64,000 bases of DNA from Clostridia bacterium (GCA_900770185.1 CAAGJM010000035.1:174517-238516); one strand, 5' to 3'; shown: positions 37,493 through 46,558, numbered from the stretch's first letter. The notes: generated by a model not told the origin, from the sequence alone. Translations and numbers: made by a program.

Positions 37493-39497
37493 AGTTTAAC
37501 GTAACGTTTTTAAGTTCTTCGAATTTTTCAACGGCATTTCTTCGCAAGGCGGGTATATTTGACGGATCCGAAAAAGCTTCGTCGCTCAATTTTTTTGCCA
37601 AAAATATAGATTGCGCCTCGTATTTAAGCGCACCGAGAACCCCCATGAATTTGCCCGACTGGCGCTCGCCGAGAAGATCGCCTCCGCCGCGCATATCGAA
37701 GTCGATTTCACTGATTTTAAAGCCGTCCGAAATAGTAGTTAAAGCATTTAAACGCGGCTCTGCGCTACCGCTTAAATTTTTTGCCGTCAAAAAACAATAA
37801 CTTTGATACTCGCCGCGCCCTACCCTGCCGCGGAGTTGGTGAAGTGCGGAAAGTCCAAAACGCTCGGCGTTCATAATAACCATAACCGACGCGTTAGGAA
37901 CGTCTACGCCGACCTCGATAACGGTGGTCGAAACGAGAGCGTCGTAGTCGCCACGCTTAAATTCAAGCATAATGCGCGTTTTTTCGGCGTCCTTCATTTT
38001 ACCGTGCAAAAGCGCGAATCTGACCCCCGGAAGTCTAACGGTTAAGTCGTCATAAAGTTCGGTTACGCTCATAACTTCGCCCTCTTCGTCGCCCTCGATT
38101 TTCGGGCAGACGAAGTAAGCCTGCCTGCCGCTGCTAATCTCGTTTTTAACGAAGTTAAGCATGCCGTCATACTTGTTTTCGGGCACCAAACGGGTCATTA
38201 TCTCTAAGCGCGATTTGGGTTTGTCTAAAATCGTGGATATATCTAAATCGCCGTAAAAAATCAGCGAAAGGGTGCGCGGAATAGGCGTTGCGGACATTAC
38301 AAGGACGTCTACCCCGCTTCCTTTATCGGTCACTTTACTGCGCTGGGCAACGCCGAAACGCTGTTGCTCGTCACATACAAATAGCGAAAGGCGCGAAAAA
38401 TTTACGTCGGGCTCTATAAGCGCGTGCGTGCCGACCGCGATAAGCGGTTCATCCGTCGCAATGATTTTTTTAATTTCCGTCTTTTCTTTTTTTGTGACCG
38501 ACCCGGACAAAAATACAGTTTTTACTTCGGGTATGAACTTTTTAATTATCTCATAATTTTGGGTTGCCAAAACTTCGGTGGGAGCCATAACGGCAACCTG
38601 TTTCCCGCTTTTAACGGCTATAAACATCGCAACAAGCGCAACCGCCGTTTTGCCGCTACCCACGTCGCCCTGCAAAAGCCTGTTCATAACCGTATCGCCG
38701 AACATATCTTTATAAATATCGTTGACGGCGTTCTTCTGCCCGTCTGTAAACTCGAACGGGAAGCGGGCAGTAAAATTTTTGATATCGCTAAGCGAACAAT
38801 TATAGCGCGATAAACGGGCAAGCTTTTTATCGCCTTTTAAAATTTTAAATGCCGAAATAAGCGAAAAATACTCTTCGACGGCTATTCTGTCGGAAGCTAC
38901 CCTAACGGTTCTTAAAGACGAGGGATTATGCACGTCATAGTATGCTTTTTTAAGCGGATAAAGAGAATATTTAATCGCTAAATTTTCGGGAATTTTGGTT
39001 GTTTTATCTACAATTTTAAGCGCAGATATGCAAGCTGACCTGACAACCGATTGCGGAATTGTCCCTTTAATTTTATAAACGGGCACTAAGCCTTTTAAAC
39101 GATAATTTTTATCCTTTTCTTCAAAAGTCGGGTTCGTTATGGTGAAAGAGCCGTACTCGTTTTTAAGCCTGCCGTAAAAGACGTATTCCTCGCCTGCTTT
39201 AAGGCGTTTTAAAACGTAGGGTTGGTTAAACCAGATTGCCGTGAAAGGCTCGTCGCCGCTAAGACAGTGAACGCGCACGTAACTGACGCGCGCCCGCCCG
39301 CTGAACGGCACGGTTATAACCCTGCCGACGGTTAAAACCATAGTGTTGTTATCGGCTTCCTTAAGCGGCGTGATTTTAGTTAAATCGAGATAATCGCGCG
39401 GGAAAAATTCAGGCAAATCTTCAACGCGATTTATTCCCGTTTTTTTAAGTTCCGCTATTCTTTTGTCGCTGATGCCTTTAATTACTTTTAAGTCCAT
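37491..39497 (-). CDS. recG: ATP-dependent DNA helicase RecG
   Basis: A branched-DNA helicase that regresses forks and processes Holliday junctions. The 668-residue protein has an N-terminal HhH/wedge OB-fold region (GISDKRIAEL at the start), Walker A LQGDVGSGKTAVAL, the DEQQRFGVAQR box (RecG variant of DEAD/H), SATPIPRTLSL, and QLRGRVGRGE. The start is odd: the ATG at 39497 (or TTG at 39503) directly follows a hairpin with seven T, leaving no Shine-Dalgarno sequence. As in B. subtilis it is downstream of the fakA (yloV) gene, here with sdaAB/sdaAA missing between them. Confidence 0.96.
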   Translation of the reverse strand: MDLKVIKGISDKRIAELKKTGINRVEDLPEFFPRDYLDLTKITPLKEADNNTMVLTVGRVITVPFSGRARVSYVRVHCLSGDEPFTAIWFNQPYVLKRLKAGEEYVFYGRLKNEYGSFTITNPTFEEKDKNYRLKGLVPVYKIKGTIPQSVVRSACISALKIVDKTTKIPENLAIKYSLYPLKKAYYDVHNPSSLRTVRVASDRIAVEEYFSLISAFKILKGDKKLARLSRYNCSLSDIKNFTARFPFEFTDGQKNAVNDIYKDMFGDTVMNRLLQGDVGSGKTAVALVAMFIAVKSGKQVAVMAPTEVLATQNYEIIKKFIPEVKTVFLSGSVTKKEKTEIKKIIATDEPLIAVGTHALIEPDVNFSRLSLFVCDEQQRFGVAQRSKVTDKGSGVDVLVMSATPIPRTLSLIFYGDLDISTILDKPKSRLEIMTRLVPENKYDGMLNFVKNEISSGRQAYFVCPKIEGDEEGEVMSVTELYDDLTVRLPGVRFALLHGKMKDAEKTRIMLEFKRGDYDALVSTTVIEVGVDVPNASVMVIMNAERFGLSALHQLRGRVGRGEYQSYCFLTAKNLSGSAEPRLNALTTISDGFKISEIDFDMRGGGDLLGERQSGKFMGVLGALKYEAQSIFLAKKLSDEAFSDPSNIPALRRNAVEKFEELKNVTLN

Positions 39498-39505
39498 ATT
39501 CAAAA

Positions 39506-39531
39506 AAAGAGAAACAATTAAGTTTCTCTTT
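39506..39531 (-). terminator. Terminator between fakA and recG, abutting the recG start
   Basis: On the minus strand AAAGAGAAAC pairs with GTTTCTCTTT around a 6-base loop and runs into T residues. The recG start codon lies about 9 bp after it, so read-through or a transcript start inside the terminator is needed for recG. Confidence 0.85.
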
Positions 39532-39544
39532 CCGTCATTATTTT

Positions 39545-41173
39545 TTATTCGAGCGATACGATAAAGTAGTAAACCGCCTGACCGCCGTTAAACAGTTCAA
39601 CGTCCAAATCTTCAAAATGCTGTTGAACGAAGTCGCGCACTTCTTCGGCGTCGCTTTCAGAAATGTCGCTACCGTAGTAAAGATTGATTACGCTGTGCGA
39701 TTTTTCTTTAAGAGCCTTGATAAGTTCGACCGCGCACTCTTTAATGCTTGCGGCTTTTGCGAGAATTTTTTTATCGTCAAGCCCGATTATATCGCCTTTT
39801 TTAAGGCTGAAATCGTCAACTTTGGTGTTCCTTACGGCGTAAGTTATCTGCCCGGCGACGACGTTATCGGTCGCGTGAAGCATTTCAATTTTATTAACTT
39901 CCGCGCTTTCATCGGGGTTGAACGCGAGCGCGGCGGCAATGCCTTGCGGAACGTTTTTGGTGGGGATAACGTGAATGGTCTTGCCCTCAATGAGCTGTTT
40001 ACTCTGTTCGGCAGCCAAAATTATGTTTTTGTTGTTGGGGAAAACGAAGATATTTTCAGCGTTTATCTTACAAATTGCGTTTGCAATGTCGGATGCGGAC
40101 GGGTTCATGGTCTGCCCGCCTTCGATGACTTGATCGACGCTGATATCTTTGAAAATCGCCGCCATGCCCTCGCCGGAACAAATGGAAAGCATGCCGAGTT
40201 CTTTCTTTTCGGACTCGTACTTTTTAATAAGCGCGCGGTTTTCTTCGAGCATGTTCTCGATTTTAACGTTATCTATCTCGCCAAGCTCTAACGCGCGGGT
40301 TAAAGCGCGCCCCGGATTGTTGGTGTGAACGTGAACTTTGACGAATTCAAGGTCGCCGATGACCAAAACGCAGTCGCCGATGCTCATTAAATACTCTTTA
40401 AGCCTGTCTATATCGGCAAGAGTGGTCTTCTTTTTTAAGTTAATAACGAAAAACTCGGTACAATATCCGAATTCGATAGTGCCTAAATTCAATATGTCGG
40501 CGTGCTCTAAATTAGACGTTTCGACGGGTTTTTGCGGCTCCTTTTCTTCAGCCGCTTCCTCGACTTCTTCGCCTAAAATCGCCTTTTGCATGCCCTTATA
40601 AATGGTTATAAGCCCTTTGCCGCCGCTATCGACGACGCCCGCTTTTTTAAGGACCGGCAAAAGTTCTGGCGTTTTGTTAAGCGCAACTTCGCCCGCCGCG
40701 ATAATTTCCTCAAAAAACGGCGCAAATTCTTTGTTTTTTGACGCCAAAGCGCATTCGCTTATACTGCGGGAAACGGTTAAAATGGTCCCTTCCTTAGGCT
40801 TCGAGACGGCGGAATACGCAACGTCCGTCGCGCACTTTAAGGCTTTGGCAAAAGTCTTAACGTCGCACTCGCCCGAATTTTTAAGTTCGGAGCAAAGCCC
40901 GCGGAAAATTTGCGAAGATATAACGCCGCTGTTGCCGCGCGCGCCCCTTAACGCCCCGCGCGAAACGCTTTCGGCAATTTCGGTCAAAGAGTTAGAAGTG
41001 CAATTTTTGAGTTCTTTAACTGCTGATTTTATGGTTAAAGACATATTCGTGCCCGTATCTCCGTCGGGGACGGGGAAAACGTTCAACGAGTCGATAAGTT
41101 CCCTATTATTACTTAAAAGCCTGGACGCATTGATGACCATCTTTGCGAACATGGCGCCGTTTATTGATTTCAT
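39545..41173 (-). CDS. fakA: Fatty-acid kinase A / DAK2-domain protein (YloV)
   Basis: The kinase that, with a fatty-acid-binding FakB (DegV family), phosphorylates exogenous fatty acids to acyl-phosphate for PlsY. The 542-residue protein starts with the DAK2 nucleotide domain (VFPVPDGDTGTNMSLT, about 28-43; GARGNSGVISSQI, about 97-109), followed by a middle part and a C-terminal domain of the DegV-like/YloV type. It lies 15 bp after the yloU (Asp23) gene, the same arrangement as yloU-yloV in B. subtilis. No fakB is present in the window. Confidence 0.9.
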   Translation of the reverse strand: MKSINGAMFAKMVINASRLLSNNRELIDSLNVFPVPDGDTGTNMSLTIKSAVKELKNCTSNSLTEIAESVSRGALRGARGNSGVISSQIFRGLCSELKNSGECDVKTFAKALKCATDVAYSAVSKPKEGTILTVSRSISECALASKNKEFAPFFEEIIAAGEVALNKTPELLPVLKKAGVVDSGGKGLITIYKGMQKAILGEEVEEAAEEKEPQKPVETSNLEHADILNLGTIEFGYCTEFFVINLKKKTTLADIDRLKEYLMSIGDCVLVIGDLEFVKVHVHTNNPGRALTRALELGEIDNVKIENMLEENRALIKKYESEKKELGMLSICSGEGMAAIFKDISVDQVIEGGQTMNPSASDIANAICKINAENIFVFPNNKNIILAAEQSKQLIEGKTIHVIPTKNVPQGIAAALAFNPDESAEVNKIEMLHATDNVVAGQITYAVRNTKVDDFSLKKGDIIGLDDKKILAKAASIKECAVELIKALKEKSHSVINLYYGSDISESDAEEVRDFVQQHFEDLDVELFNGGQAVYYFIVSLE

Positions 41174-41188
41174 TATAAAAAATAAGCG

Positions 41189-41539
41189 TTAAAGTTTCAC
41201 GCCGGTGATATTTACGTTGACCGTATCGACTATCATACCCGTAAATTTTTCAACCTGATATTTGATAGCCGCTTTCAACGAATCGGCAACGGCGGATATA
41301 GACACGCCGAATTTTATAACCACGTACACGTCGATATAAATTCTGTCTCCGCCCGAAACGACTTTAACGCCTTTTGCTCCGTTATCTTTTTTGAATAAAT
41401 CTTTAAGGCTGTCGCTTAACTTGCGGGAAACCATTTCAACTATCCCGTAACACTCAATAGACGTATGCGCCGCGACTTTTGCTATCGCTTCGTCGGATAT
41501 AGATATTTTACCGTACGCATTGCTCGTTTTGACTGCCAT
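41189..41539 (-). CDS. yloU: Asp23/YloU family protein
   Basis: A 116-residue member of the Asp23/Gls24 envelope-stress family. It starts TSNAYGKISISDEAIAKVA and has the core IECYGIVEMV, then YIDVYVVIKFGVSI and VNVNITGV. The family is linked to the cell envelope; the exact job of YloU is not clear. AAAGGAGTCGTTT precedes the ATG. It is divergent from rpmB, 219 bp away, and upstream of fakA, as in B. subtilis. Confidence 0.9.
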   Translation of the reverse strand: MAVKTSNAYGKISISDEAIAKVAAHTSIECYGIVEMVSRKLSDSLKDLFKKDNGAKGVKVVSGGDRIYIDVYVVIKFGVSISAVADSLKAAIKYQVEKFTGMIVDTVNVNITGVKL

Positions 41540-41685
41540 AAACGACTCCTTTCTTAATTTACATTCATTTTACAATAATTGAAAACATTTTGCAACAATT
41601 TTTGTTTTGTTTTAGCTATTTTTATTCTTCGCCGAGATAATTTTGACTTTTTTTAAATTAAATTATACAAAACGACAAAAATCGG

Positions 41686-41714
41686 TTGCATTTTCACTTA
41701 AATAGTGATATATT
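41686..41714 (+). promoter_or_regulatory. Promoter of rpmB
   Basis: TTGCAT, 17 bp, TATATT; the transcript would start about 38 bases before the rpmB ATG. Confidence 0.75.
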
Positions 41715-41758
41715 TAATAAGCTGATTTTTGAAATGCGAATATTTCGGAGGTGCTAAT

Positions 41759-41947
41759 ATGTCTAAAGTTTGCAGCGTATGCGGTAAAGGTAAATTATCC
41801 GGCAATAAGGTAAGCCACAGTAACCGTAAAACTCCGCGTCTTTATAATGCGAACGTTCAAAAAGTTAGAGTCGTGAACGACGGCGTCGTTTCGTCTGAAT
41901 ACGTTTGCGCGCGTTGCCTTAAAAGCAATAAAGTTGAAAGAGTTTAA
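41759..41947 (+). CDS. rpmB: 50S ribosomal protein L28
   Basis: A small protein of the large subunit. From the ATG at 41759, with GGAGGTG before it, 62 residues: CSVCGKG at the N-terminus and CARCLK near the C-terminus form a zinc-ribbon type with four Cys, and GNKVSHSNRKTPR is the L28 signature. A longer frame from 41729 only adds leader sequence. It is divergent from yloU, as in B. subtilis, but spoVM, next to rpmB there, is 37 kb away. Confidence 0.97.
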   Translation: MSKVCSVCGKGKLSGNKVSHSNRKTPRLYNANVQKVRVVNDGVVSSEYVCARCLKSNKVERV

Positions 41948-41955
41948 TCTTCAAT

Positions 41956-41981
41956 AGACCGCTTTTTTAAAGTGGTCTTTT
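41956..41981 (+). terminator. Terminator after rpmB
   Basis: AGACCGCTTT pairs with AAAGTGGTCT (one G-T pair) around TTT, then TTTTG. Confidence 0.85.
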
Positions 41982-42084
41982 GTTTTCCGAAAAATTACTT
42001 TTTTAAGCCGCGGTTTGACGCGAATTGCTTCTCGCTTTTTATTAGCGCGGCAAAATGTTTTTACGCTTTTTTTGGGGTTTAGTT

Positions 42085-42624
42085 ATGCTGAAAGATTTTG
42101 AGAAGGTCCTTATTGACGAAGAAACGTTACAAAAAAGAATTAAAGAGCTTGCGGGTGAGATAAGCCGCGACTATGAAGGCAAAAATCCGCTTTTTATCGG
42201 AATTTTAAAGGGGAGCGTGTTTTTTATAACCGACCTTTTAAGATATTTGAGCGTGCCTGCGCAAATGGATTTTATGGCTGTTTCGAGCTACGGCGCGGGG
42301 ACTAAGTCGTCCGGCGAAGTTAAAGTTTTAAAAGACCTTAACGCGCCGATTGCGGGGAAAGACGTTATCATCGTCGAAGATATAGTAGATTCGGGCAACA
42401 CCCTTTCTTACTTAAAGCGTTTGCTTATATCGCGCAAGCCCGCGTCGGTTAAAATCTGCACCCTTTTAGATAAACCCGACCGCCGCAAAACCGACATCGT
42501 GACCGATTACAGCGGGTTTATAATCCCGGACGAATTCGTCGTCGGATACGGGCTTGACTATGACGAAAATTATCGCCAGTATCCCGAAATTTATATTTTA
42601 AGCCGTTCGGTTTACGAAAAGTAA
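42085..42624 (+). CDS. hpt: Hypoxanthine phosphoribosyltransferase
   Basis: Purine salvage: joins hypoxanthine or guanine to PRPP. From the ATG at 42085 it is 179 residues, the usual length. The PRPP loop reads VIIVEDIVDSGNTLSYL, and IGILKGSVFF and the late DEFVVGYGLDY are also typical. A frame from 42055 adds a hydrophobic leader without a ribosome site. Single gene between two terminators. Confidence 0.95.
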   Translation: MLKDFEKVLIDEETLQKRIKELAGEISRDYEGKNPLFIGILKGSVFFITDLLRYLSVPAQMDFMAVSSYGAGTKSSGEVKVLKDLNAPIAGKDVIIVEDIVDSGNTLSYLKRLLISRKPASVKICTLLDKPDRRKTDIVTDYSGFIIPDEFVVGYGLDYDENYRQYPEIYILSRSVYEK

Positions 42625-42642
42625 TTGTTCAATATAAACTTA

Positions 42643-42673
42643 AAACGCAAGGTTTTACGCCTTGCGTTTTTTT
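42643..42673 (+). terminator. Terminator after hpt
   Basis: AAACGCAAGG pairs with CCTTGCGTTT around TTTTACG, then seven T. Confidence 0.9.
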
Positions 42674-42749
42674 GTGTTTATTTTTAAAAATGCGCTTATT
42701 TTAGCTTAATTAAACGGTTTTTAAAGTTGAAACCGCCGATTTCGGGCGT

Positions 42750-43706
42750 TTAAAACCCGATTGCCGATATTCCGAAAATAGTGGGCGCGTTCATAACTAA
42801 AAGCCCCGAAAAAGCTATAATCGTGCCGAAAACCGATTTAAAGGACGGCTTTTCTTTATAAAACCAAGCTATAACCGTTGATAAAATAAGCGAAAGCCCC
42901 GACCTTAGCGGCGATAAGACAGACGGCGGAAGCGTTCCGCTTGCAACGGTCGTTAAATAACTGTTAAAAAACAAACAAACCGCCATAAGCGCGATAAAAA
43001 CGAAAACTTTTTTAAGCCCTTCCGCTTCGCCCGCAATCTGTTCTTTAAACGTTACGTAAAATTTTTTATCTTCGCCGCGCCCGTTAAAAATGGTTAAAAC
43101 CGCGTAAATAAAAAGCAAAGTCAAGGCGGTGAAAATGAAAGCGTAAAAGTTAAAAGCGGCGTTCGTTCCGGCGGCGTTGCTTCGCTTAAAAATCTGCATC
43201 GAAAAGTCCATTAAACCTTGCGTCAGTAAATTAAGCATTAAAAGAGCGAACATTTTGAGCGAAAAACTGCCTTTTAATTTTGCGTTGTAACTTGCAAGCA
43301 AAAACGCCGCAACTGTTAAAACGCCAAACCCGACGAGCGCGAAAACCGTGATTTTCGTGCCGAACATAATGCGGCAACCTACCGTCGGAATAACTGCGGA
43401 TAAAAGCGCAAAAACGTCCATCATAACGTAAGAACCCTGCCGAACAGCCATTATCCAGTTGTACACGAAAATCGCCTGAGTTACGCCGTTTAGTACGGCT
43501 AAGCCTATCGTAAGCCCGTCGACTTTAAAGCCGCCCGCTCCGCTTATAACAACCAAAGCAGTGCCTAACGCAACGCACAAAAGCATTCTTATAAAGTTAA
43601 AAAACAACGAATCGAGCGAGTTTTTTACCTGAAAACTGACCTTTTTGCCGAGCGCGCCTTTCATTGCGCCGAGCAAAACCGCCCCCGCTAAACATAAGTA
43701 TCCCAT
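42750..43706 (-). CDS. EamA/DMT-family permease-like membrane protein
   Basis: A 318-residue protein with about ten hydrophobic segments, in the two-halves pattern of EamA transporters. The first segment (YLCLAGAVLLGAMKGAL) begins at residue 3, and a polar loop near the middle (GRGEDKKFYVTFKEQIAGEAEG) splits the halves. It starts 2 bp after the stop of the AraC-type gene and must be co-transcribed with it. The GH4 glycosidase gene on the other strand suggests a link to a sugar or glycoside; this is inference only. Confidence 0.8.
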   Translation of the reverse strand: MGYLCLAGAVLLGAMKGALGKKVSFQVKNSLDSLFFNFIRMLLCVALGTALVVISGAGGFKVDGLTIGLAVLNGVTQAIFVYNWIMAVRQGSYVMMDVFALLSAVIPTVGCRIMFGTKITVFALVGFGVLTVAAFLLASYNAKLKGSFSLKMFALLMLNLLTQGLMDFSMQIFKRSNAAGTNAAFNFYAFIFTALTLLFIYAVLTIFNGRGEDKKFYVTFKEQIAGEAEGLKKVFVFIALMAVCLFFNSYLTTVASGTLPPSVLSPLRSGLSLILSTVIAWFYKEKPSFKSVFGTIIAFSGLLVMNAPTIFGISAIGF

Positions 43707-43708
43707 TT

Positions 43709-44521
43709 TTAAACGTTTTTAGCCCTGTATTCCCTCGGCGAAACGCCGTATTTTTTAACGAAAAGCCTGTAAAAATAAACTTCGTTATCGTAGCCGACGG
43801 ATTTTGCGACCCACTTTATAGGCTTATCGGTATACTTTAACAGTTGTTCTGCCGCTTTTAGCCTTATTTTTATGTAATATTCTTTAGGCGAAACGCCCGT
43901 TTCAGCCTTAAACGCATGGTTAAAACCGCTAACGCTTACGTTCAGCATTTTTGCGAATTTAACGGCGGAATACGGCGCACCGTAATAATGCTCCATATAG
44001 TCGGTGACTATAAAAAGATTATTTTGCTTCTTTTTAACCATGCCGAAACTTTCGGCAAGTGCGGAAATAAGCTCGTTTACGTACCGCTCGCTTTTTAAAA
44101 CACTGAGCGGATCGGTCGCCCCGTAAACGGACAAAAGTTTTAAAAATATTGCCTTAACGGCTTCGCCCCGCACGCTGAAAACAGTCTTTTCAAAAACGCC
44201 GAGTTCACGCAAAACTGCTTCTAAATCTACACCGTTAAAGTGAAGATAGTAGTAAGAAGTTTTATCCTGCGCATACATCGCGTAGTACTGCGGCGTATAA
44301 GCGTCATACAAAAACATTCGGTTTTTTTCGACCTTAACTTCTTTGTCGAAATATAAAGCACCGTTTTCGACGAAGTACAGCGAATAATCGTGCCGCCCGT
44401 GGGGGCGAATGGTGGTTGCGTCGCCCAAAACGTCGTATCTTACCTGCCCCACCGAAACGATGGAAAAAGTGCGCTTGGTGGGCTTTGCGATTTTATCGCC
44501 TTTATCGTCGTATACTTTCAT
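43709..44521 (-). CDS. AraC-family transcriptional regulator
   Basis: A 270-residue regulator with an N-terminal cupin-like sensor (about 20-130; RPHGRHDYSLYFVENG contains the His-rich strand seen in sugar sensors) and a C-terminal double helix-turn-helix. Second-helix parts are visible in FAKMLNVSVSGFNHAFKAE and the end VGYDNEVYFYRLFVKKYGVS, then PREYR. It is divergent from the GH4 gene with a 180-bp gap that holds an extended -10 without a -35 box, as expected for a promoter activated by such a protein. Confidence 0.92.
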   Translation of the reverse strand: MKVYDDKGDKIAKPTKRTFSIVSVGQVRYDVLGDATTIRPHGRHDYSLYFVENGALYFDKEVKVEKNRMFLYDAYTPQYYAMYAQDKTSYYYLHFNGVDLEAVLRELGVFEKTVFSVRGEAVKAIFLKLLSVYGATDPLSVLKSERYVNELISALAESFGMVKKKQNNLFIVTDYMEHYYGAPYSAVKFAKMLNVSVSGFNHAFKAETGVSPKEYYIKIRLKAAEQLLKYTDKPIKWVAKSVGYDNEVYFYRLFVKKYGVSPREYRAKNV

Positions 44522-44647
44522 ACAAGTATTTTACTCCCCTTAAAACCATCTATCAACCGAATTTTGATTTTTTTATAAATTTTGCAAAATAAGTGTTTAT
44601 AATTGCGCGTTTTTACAATATATGTGACTACTATTACACAGATTTAG

Positions 44648-44656
44648 TGCTATAAT
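44648..44656 (+). promoter_or_regulatory. Extended -10 promoter of the GH4 gene
   Basis: TGCTATAAT with no good -35 box 17 bp upstream, so transcription probably depends on an activator. The divergent AraC-type product is the natural candidate. Confidence 0.55.
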
Positions 44657-44702
44657 TCCAAACAAAATCGGCGGACAAAACCCGACGGAAAGGAGATTGA
44701 AT

Positions 44703-46010
44703 ATGAAAAAATTTGCGTTTATCGGCGCGGGGAGCGTTGTATTTACGAGAAACGTCGTCAAAGACCTTTTAACTTTTGAGGCGTTTAAAGACGCTGAAAT
44801 TTGTTTAATGGACTTAAACGAATATCGTCTGAAAAAAATAACCGAATGCGTAAAGCGGATAGCCTACGGGTTTAACCTTAAAACGGTAAAAATCACCCCG
44901 ACCTTATCGCGCGAAACAGCTCTTAAAAACGCCGACGCGGTTATTATAACGGTGTTTAACGGCGATATAGACGTCTGGCGTTATGATATAGAAATTCCTA
45001 TGAAATACGGCGTTGATATAAACGTGGGCGACACGCGCAGCGTTTCGGGTATATTCAGAAGTTTAAGAAACATTCCGCTGATGCTCGATATTTTAGCGAA
45101 CGTTAAAAAGTATTCTAAGGACGGCGCTGTCGTTTTAAACTACACTAACCCCATGAGCATTTTATGCAAGGCAATGCAAACGCTGTCAAGCGTTGACGTT
45201 ACGGGGCTTTGCCACAGCGTGCAGGGAACCGCCGCAATGCTTGCGGAGTGGTTAGGTATTGACAAAAACACGCTCGATTACGAGTGCGTGGGGCTTAACC
45301 ATCAGGCGTTTTTTACTAAATTGGAATCAAACGGAAAAGACCTTTACCCCGCCTTGCGCGAGAAAATAAAAGACCCGGAGTTTTATAACAAAGAACTCGT
45401 CCGCAACGAGTTGTTCAAGACCTTCGGCTACTACGTTACCGAGTCGAGCGGGCACAACAGCGAATATTGCGCCTGGTTCAGAAAACGCCCCGATTTAATC
45501 GAAAAATATTGCACGCACGGCACAAATTGGAACCCCGGCGTACACGCGTTTTCGCTTAATTTAAGAAAAGACCCCGATAGGTTTGAAAACGAACTTAAAA
45601 AGTGGTACTCGGAGCCGCTCGATTTAACCCGCGGCAACGAATACGCCGCCTTTATTTTAAACGCCCGCCTTGGCGACGGAACGCCGTTTAAATTCAACGC
45701 TAACCTTATAAACGACGGCTCGGTTGAAAATTTGCCGTACGACGCGTGCGTCGAAATACCCGTCGTAGCGACGAAATCGGGCTATGAACGCAAATTTAAG
45801 GGCAAAATGCCCCTTGCTCCGTCCGTATTATGTTCGCTTACCGCAGGGGTTGAAAATCTGACGTTTGAAGGGTTTAAAAATAAGGACAGAAACGCGATTA
45901 TCGAAGCCGTTTCACTCGACCCGCTTTGTTCGGCGGTACTGTCGCTTGAAGAAGTAAGGAAAATGTGCGGCGAATTGTTCGAGATAAATAAAGACTATAT
46001 AGGGTGGTAA
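44703..46010 (+). CDS. Glycoside hydrolase family 4 enzyme, alpha-galactosidase-like (CHS type)
   Basis: GH4 enzymes cleave glycosides by an NAD- and metal-dependent redox mechanism. The 435-residue protein has a Rossmann start FIGAGSVVFT, VNVGDTRSVSG, NYTNPMSI, and the subtype motif GLCHSVQGT. A Cys-His-Ser triplet is typical of the alpha-galactosidase (MelA) group. GLNHQAFF and GNEYAAFIL follow. AAAGGAG lies 7-8 bp before the ATG at 44703. No signal peptide, so cytoplasmic. The exact sugar is inferred from the motif only. Confidence 0.9.
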   Translation: MKKFAFIGAGSVVFTRNVVKDLLTFEAFKDAEICLMDLNEYRLKKITECVKRIAYGFNLKTVKITPTLSRETALKNADAVIITVFNGDIDVWRYDIEIPMKYGVDINVGDTRSVSGIFRSLRNIPLMLDILANVKKYSKDGAVVLNYTNPMSILCKAMQTLSSVDVTGLCHSVQGTAAMLAEWLGIDKNTLDYECVGLNHQAFFTKLESNGKDLYPALREKIKDPEFYNKELVRNELFKTFGYYVTESSGHNSEYCAWFRKRPDLIEKYCTHGTNWNPGVHAFSLNLRKDPDRFENELKKWYSEPLDLTRGNEYAAFILNARLGDGTPFKFNANLINDGSVENLPYDACVEIPVVATKSGYERKFKGKMPLAPSVLCSLTAGVENLTFEGFKNKDRNAIIEAVSLDPLCSAVLSLEEVRKMCGELFEINKDYIGW

Positions 46011-46400
46011 GTTTTATATAAAAATTTGCTAATCCCCCTGCCGCCGCAAAAGCGTCGCCCACCCTTAACAAGGGCGGACTTAAAAAACCCGTAAACTTAA
46101 CGTAGGGAAGGGGCTTGCTCCTTCCGCTTTAAGGAAAATAATTTTTATATGGAACCAGCCAATCCCCCGACGATTGAATCTTGTTTCAATCGTTACCCCC
46201 CTTTAACAAGGCGGCAAGGTCGGGTGTGGGGCGTGGTTACAAAAAGAATGTTATATAGAAACGGGCGAACATCGTTCGCCCGCACCTCAACTTTTCACTA
46301 TTCACTCTTCACTTTTCACTTCTTGCGGCGGGTCGACGAGGCACCGACTTCTACGGTGGTATAAGTTAATAACTGACACGAGTTATATTATACCTTTATA
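46011..46400. other. Intergenic region with dispersed hairpins, no gene
   Basis: Contains several palindromes: GGAAGGGGCTTGCTCCTTCC, an ACGATTGA/TCAATCGT pair, and CGGGCGAAC-ATC-GTTCGCCCG at 46262-46282. It also has pieces like TTAACAAGGGCGG that resemble sequence beside ligA, and a run of TTCAC(T/TT) repeats near 46300-46320. The 71-codon frame here has no ribosome site and spans these repeats, so I do not call it. Confidence 0.6.
46101..46127 (+). repeat. Dispersed hairpin element, copy 2
   Basis: CGTAGGG, then an AAGG/CCTT stem around GGCTTGCT. The copy at 14834-14860 has the same outer and loop sequences but a different stem that still pairs. Confidence 0.5.
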
Positions 46401-46402
46401 AT

Positions 46403-46474
46403 TTATACCGACTAAATAATTTATACCGACTGAATAGTTTATACCGACTAAATAGTTTATACCGACTAACCACT
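46403..46474. repeat. 18-bp tandem repeat, four copies
   Basis: The unit TTATACCGACTAAATAGT occurs four times in a row, with one or two changes per copy and a degenerate last copy. No frame or pairing was seen. Confidence 0.9.
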
Positions 46475-46500
46475 ATTCACAAACTTATAATCACACTAAA

Positions 46501-46541
46501 AAACTAACCCCTTGCGGGAATTTCCGCAAGGGGGTTAGTTT
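46501..46541 (-). terminator. Terminator of the esterase lipoprotein gene
   Basis: A 17-bp stem beginning AAACTAACCCC, with GAATTT loop, between A and T runs; it lies 18 bp beyond the stop of the minus-strand gene and can act in both directions. Confidence 0.9.
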
Positions 46542-46558
46542 ATGGTGTTTTTACCGGC

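Noticed and set aside
46149..46364. 71-codon frame in the intergenic region
   Set aside because: No ribosome site, made of dispersed repeats and hairpins.
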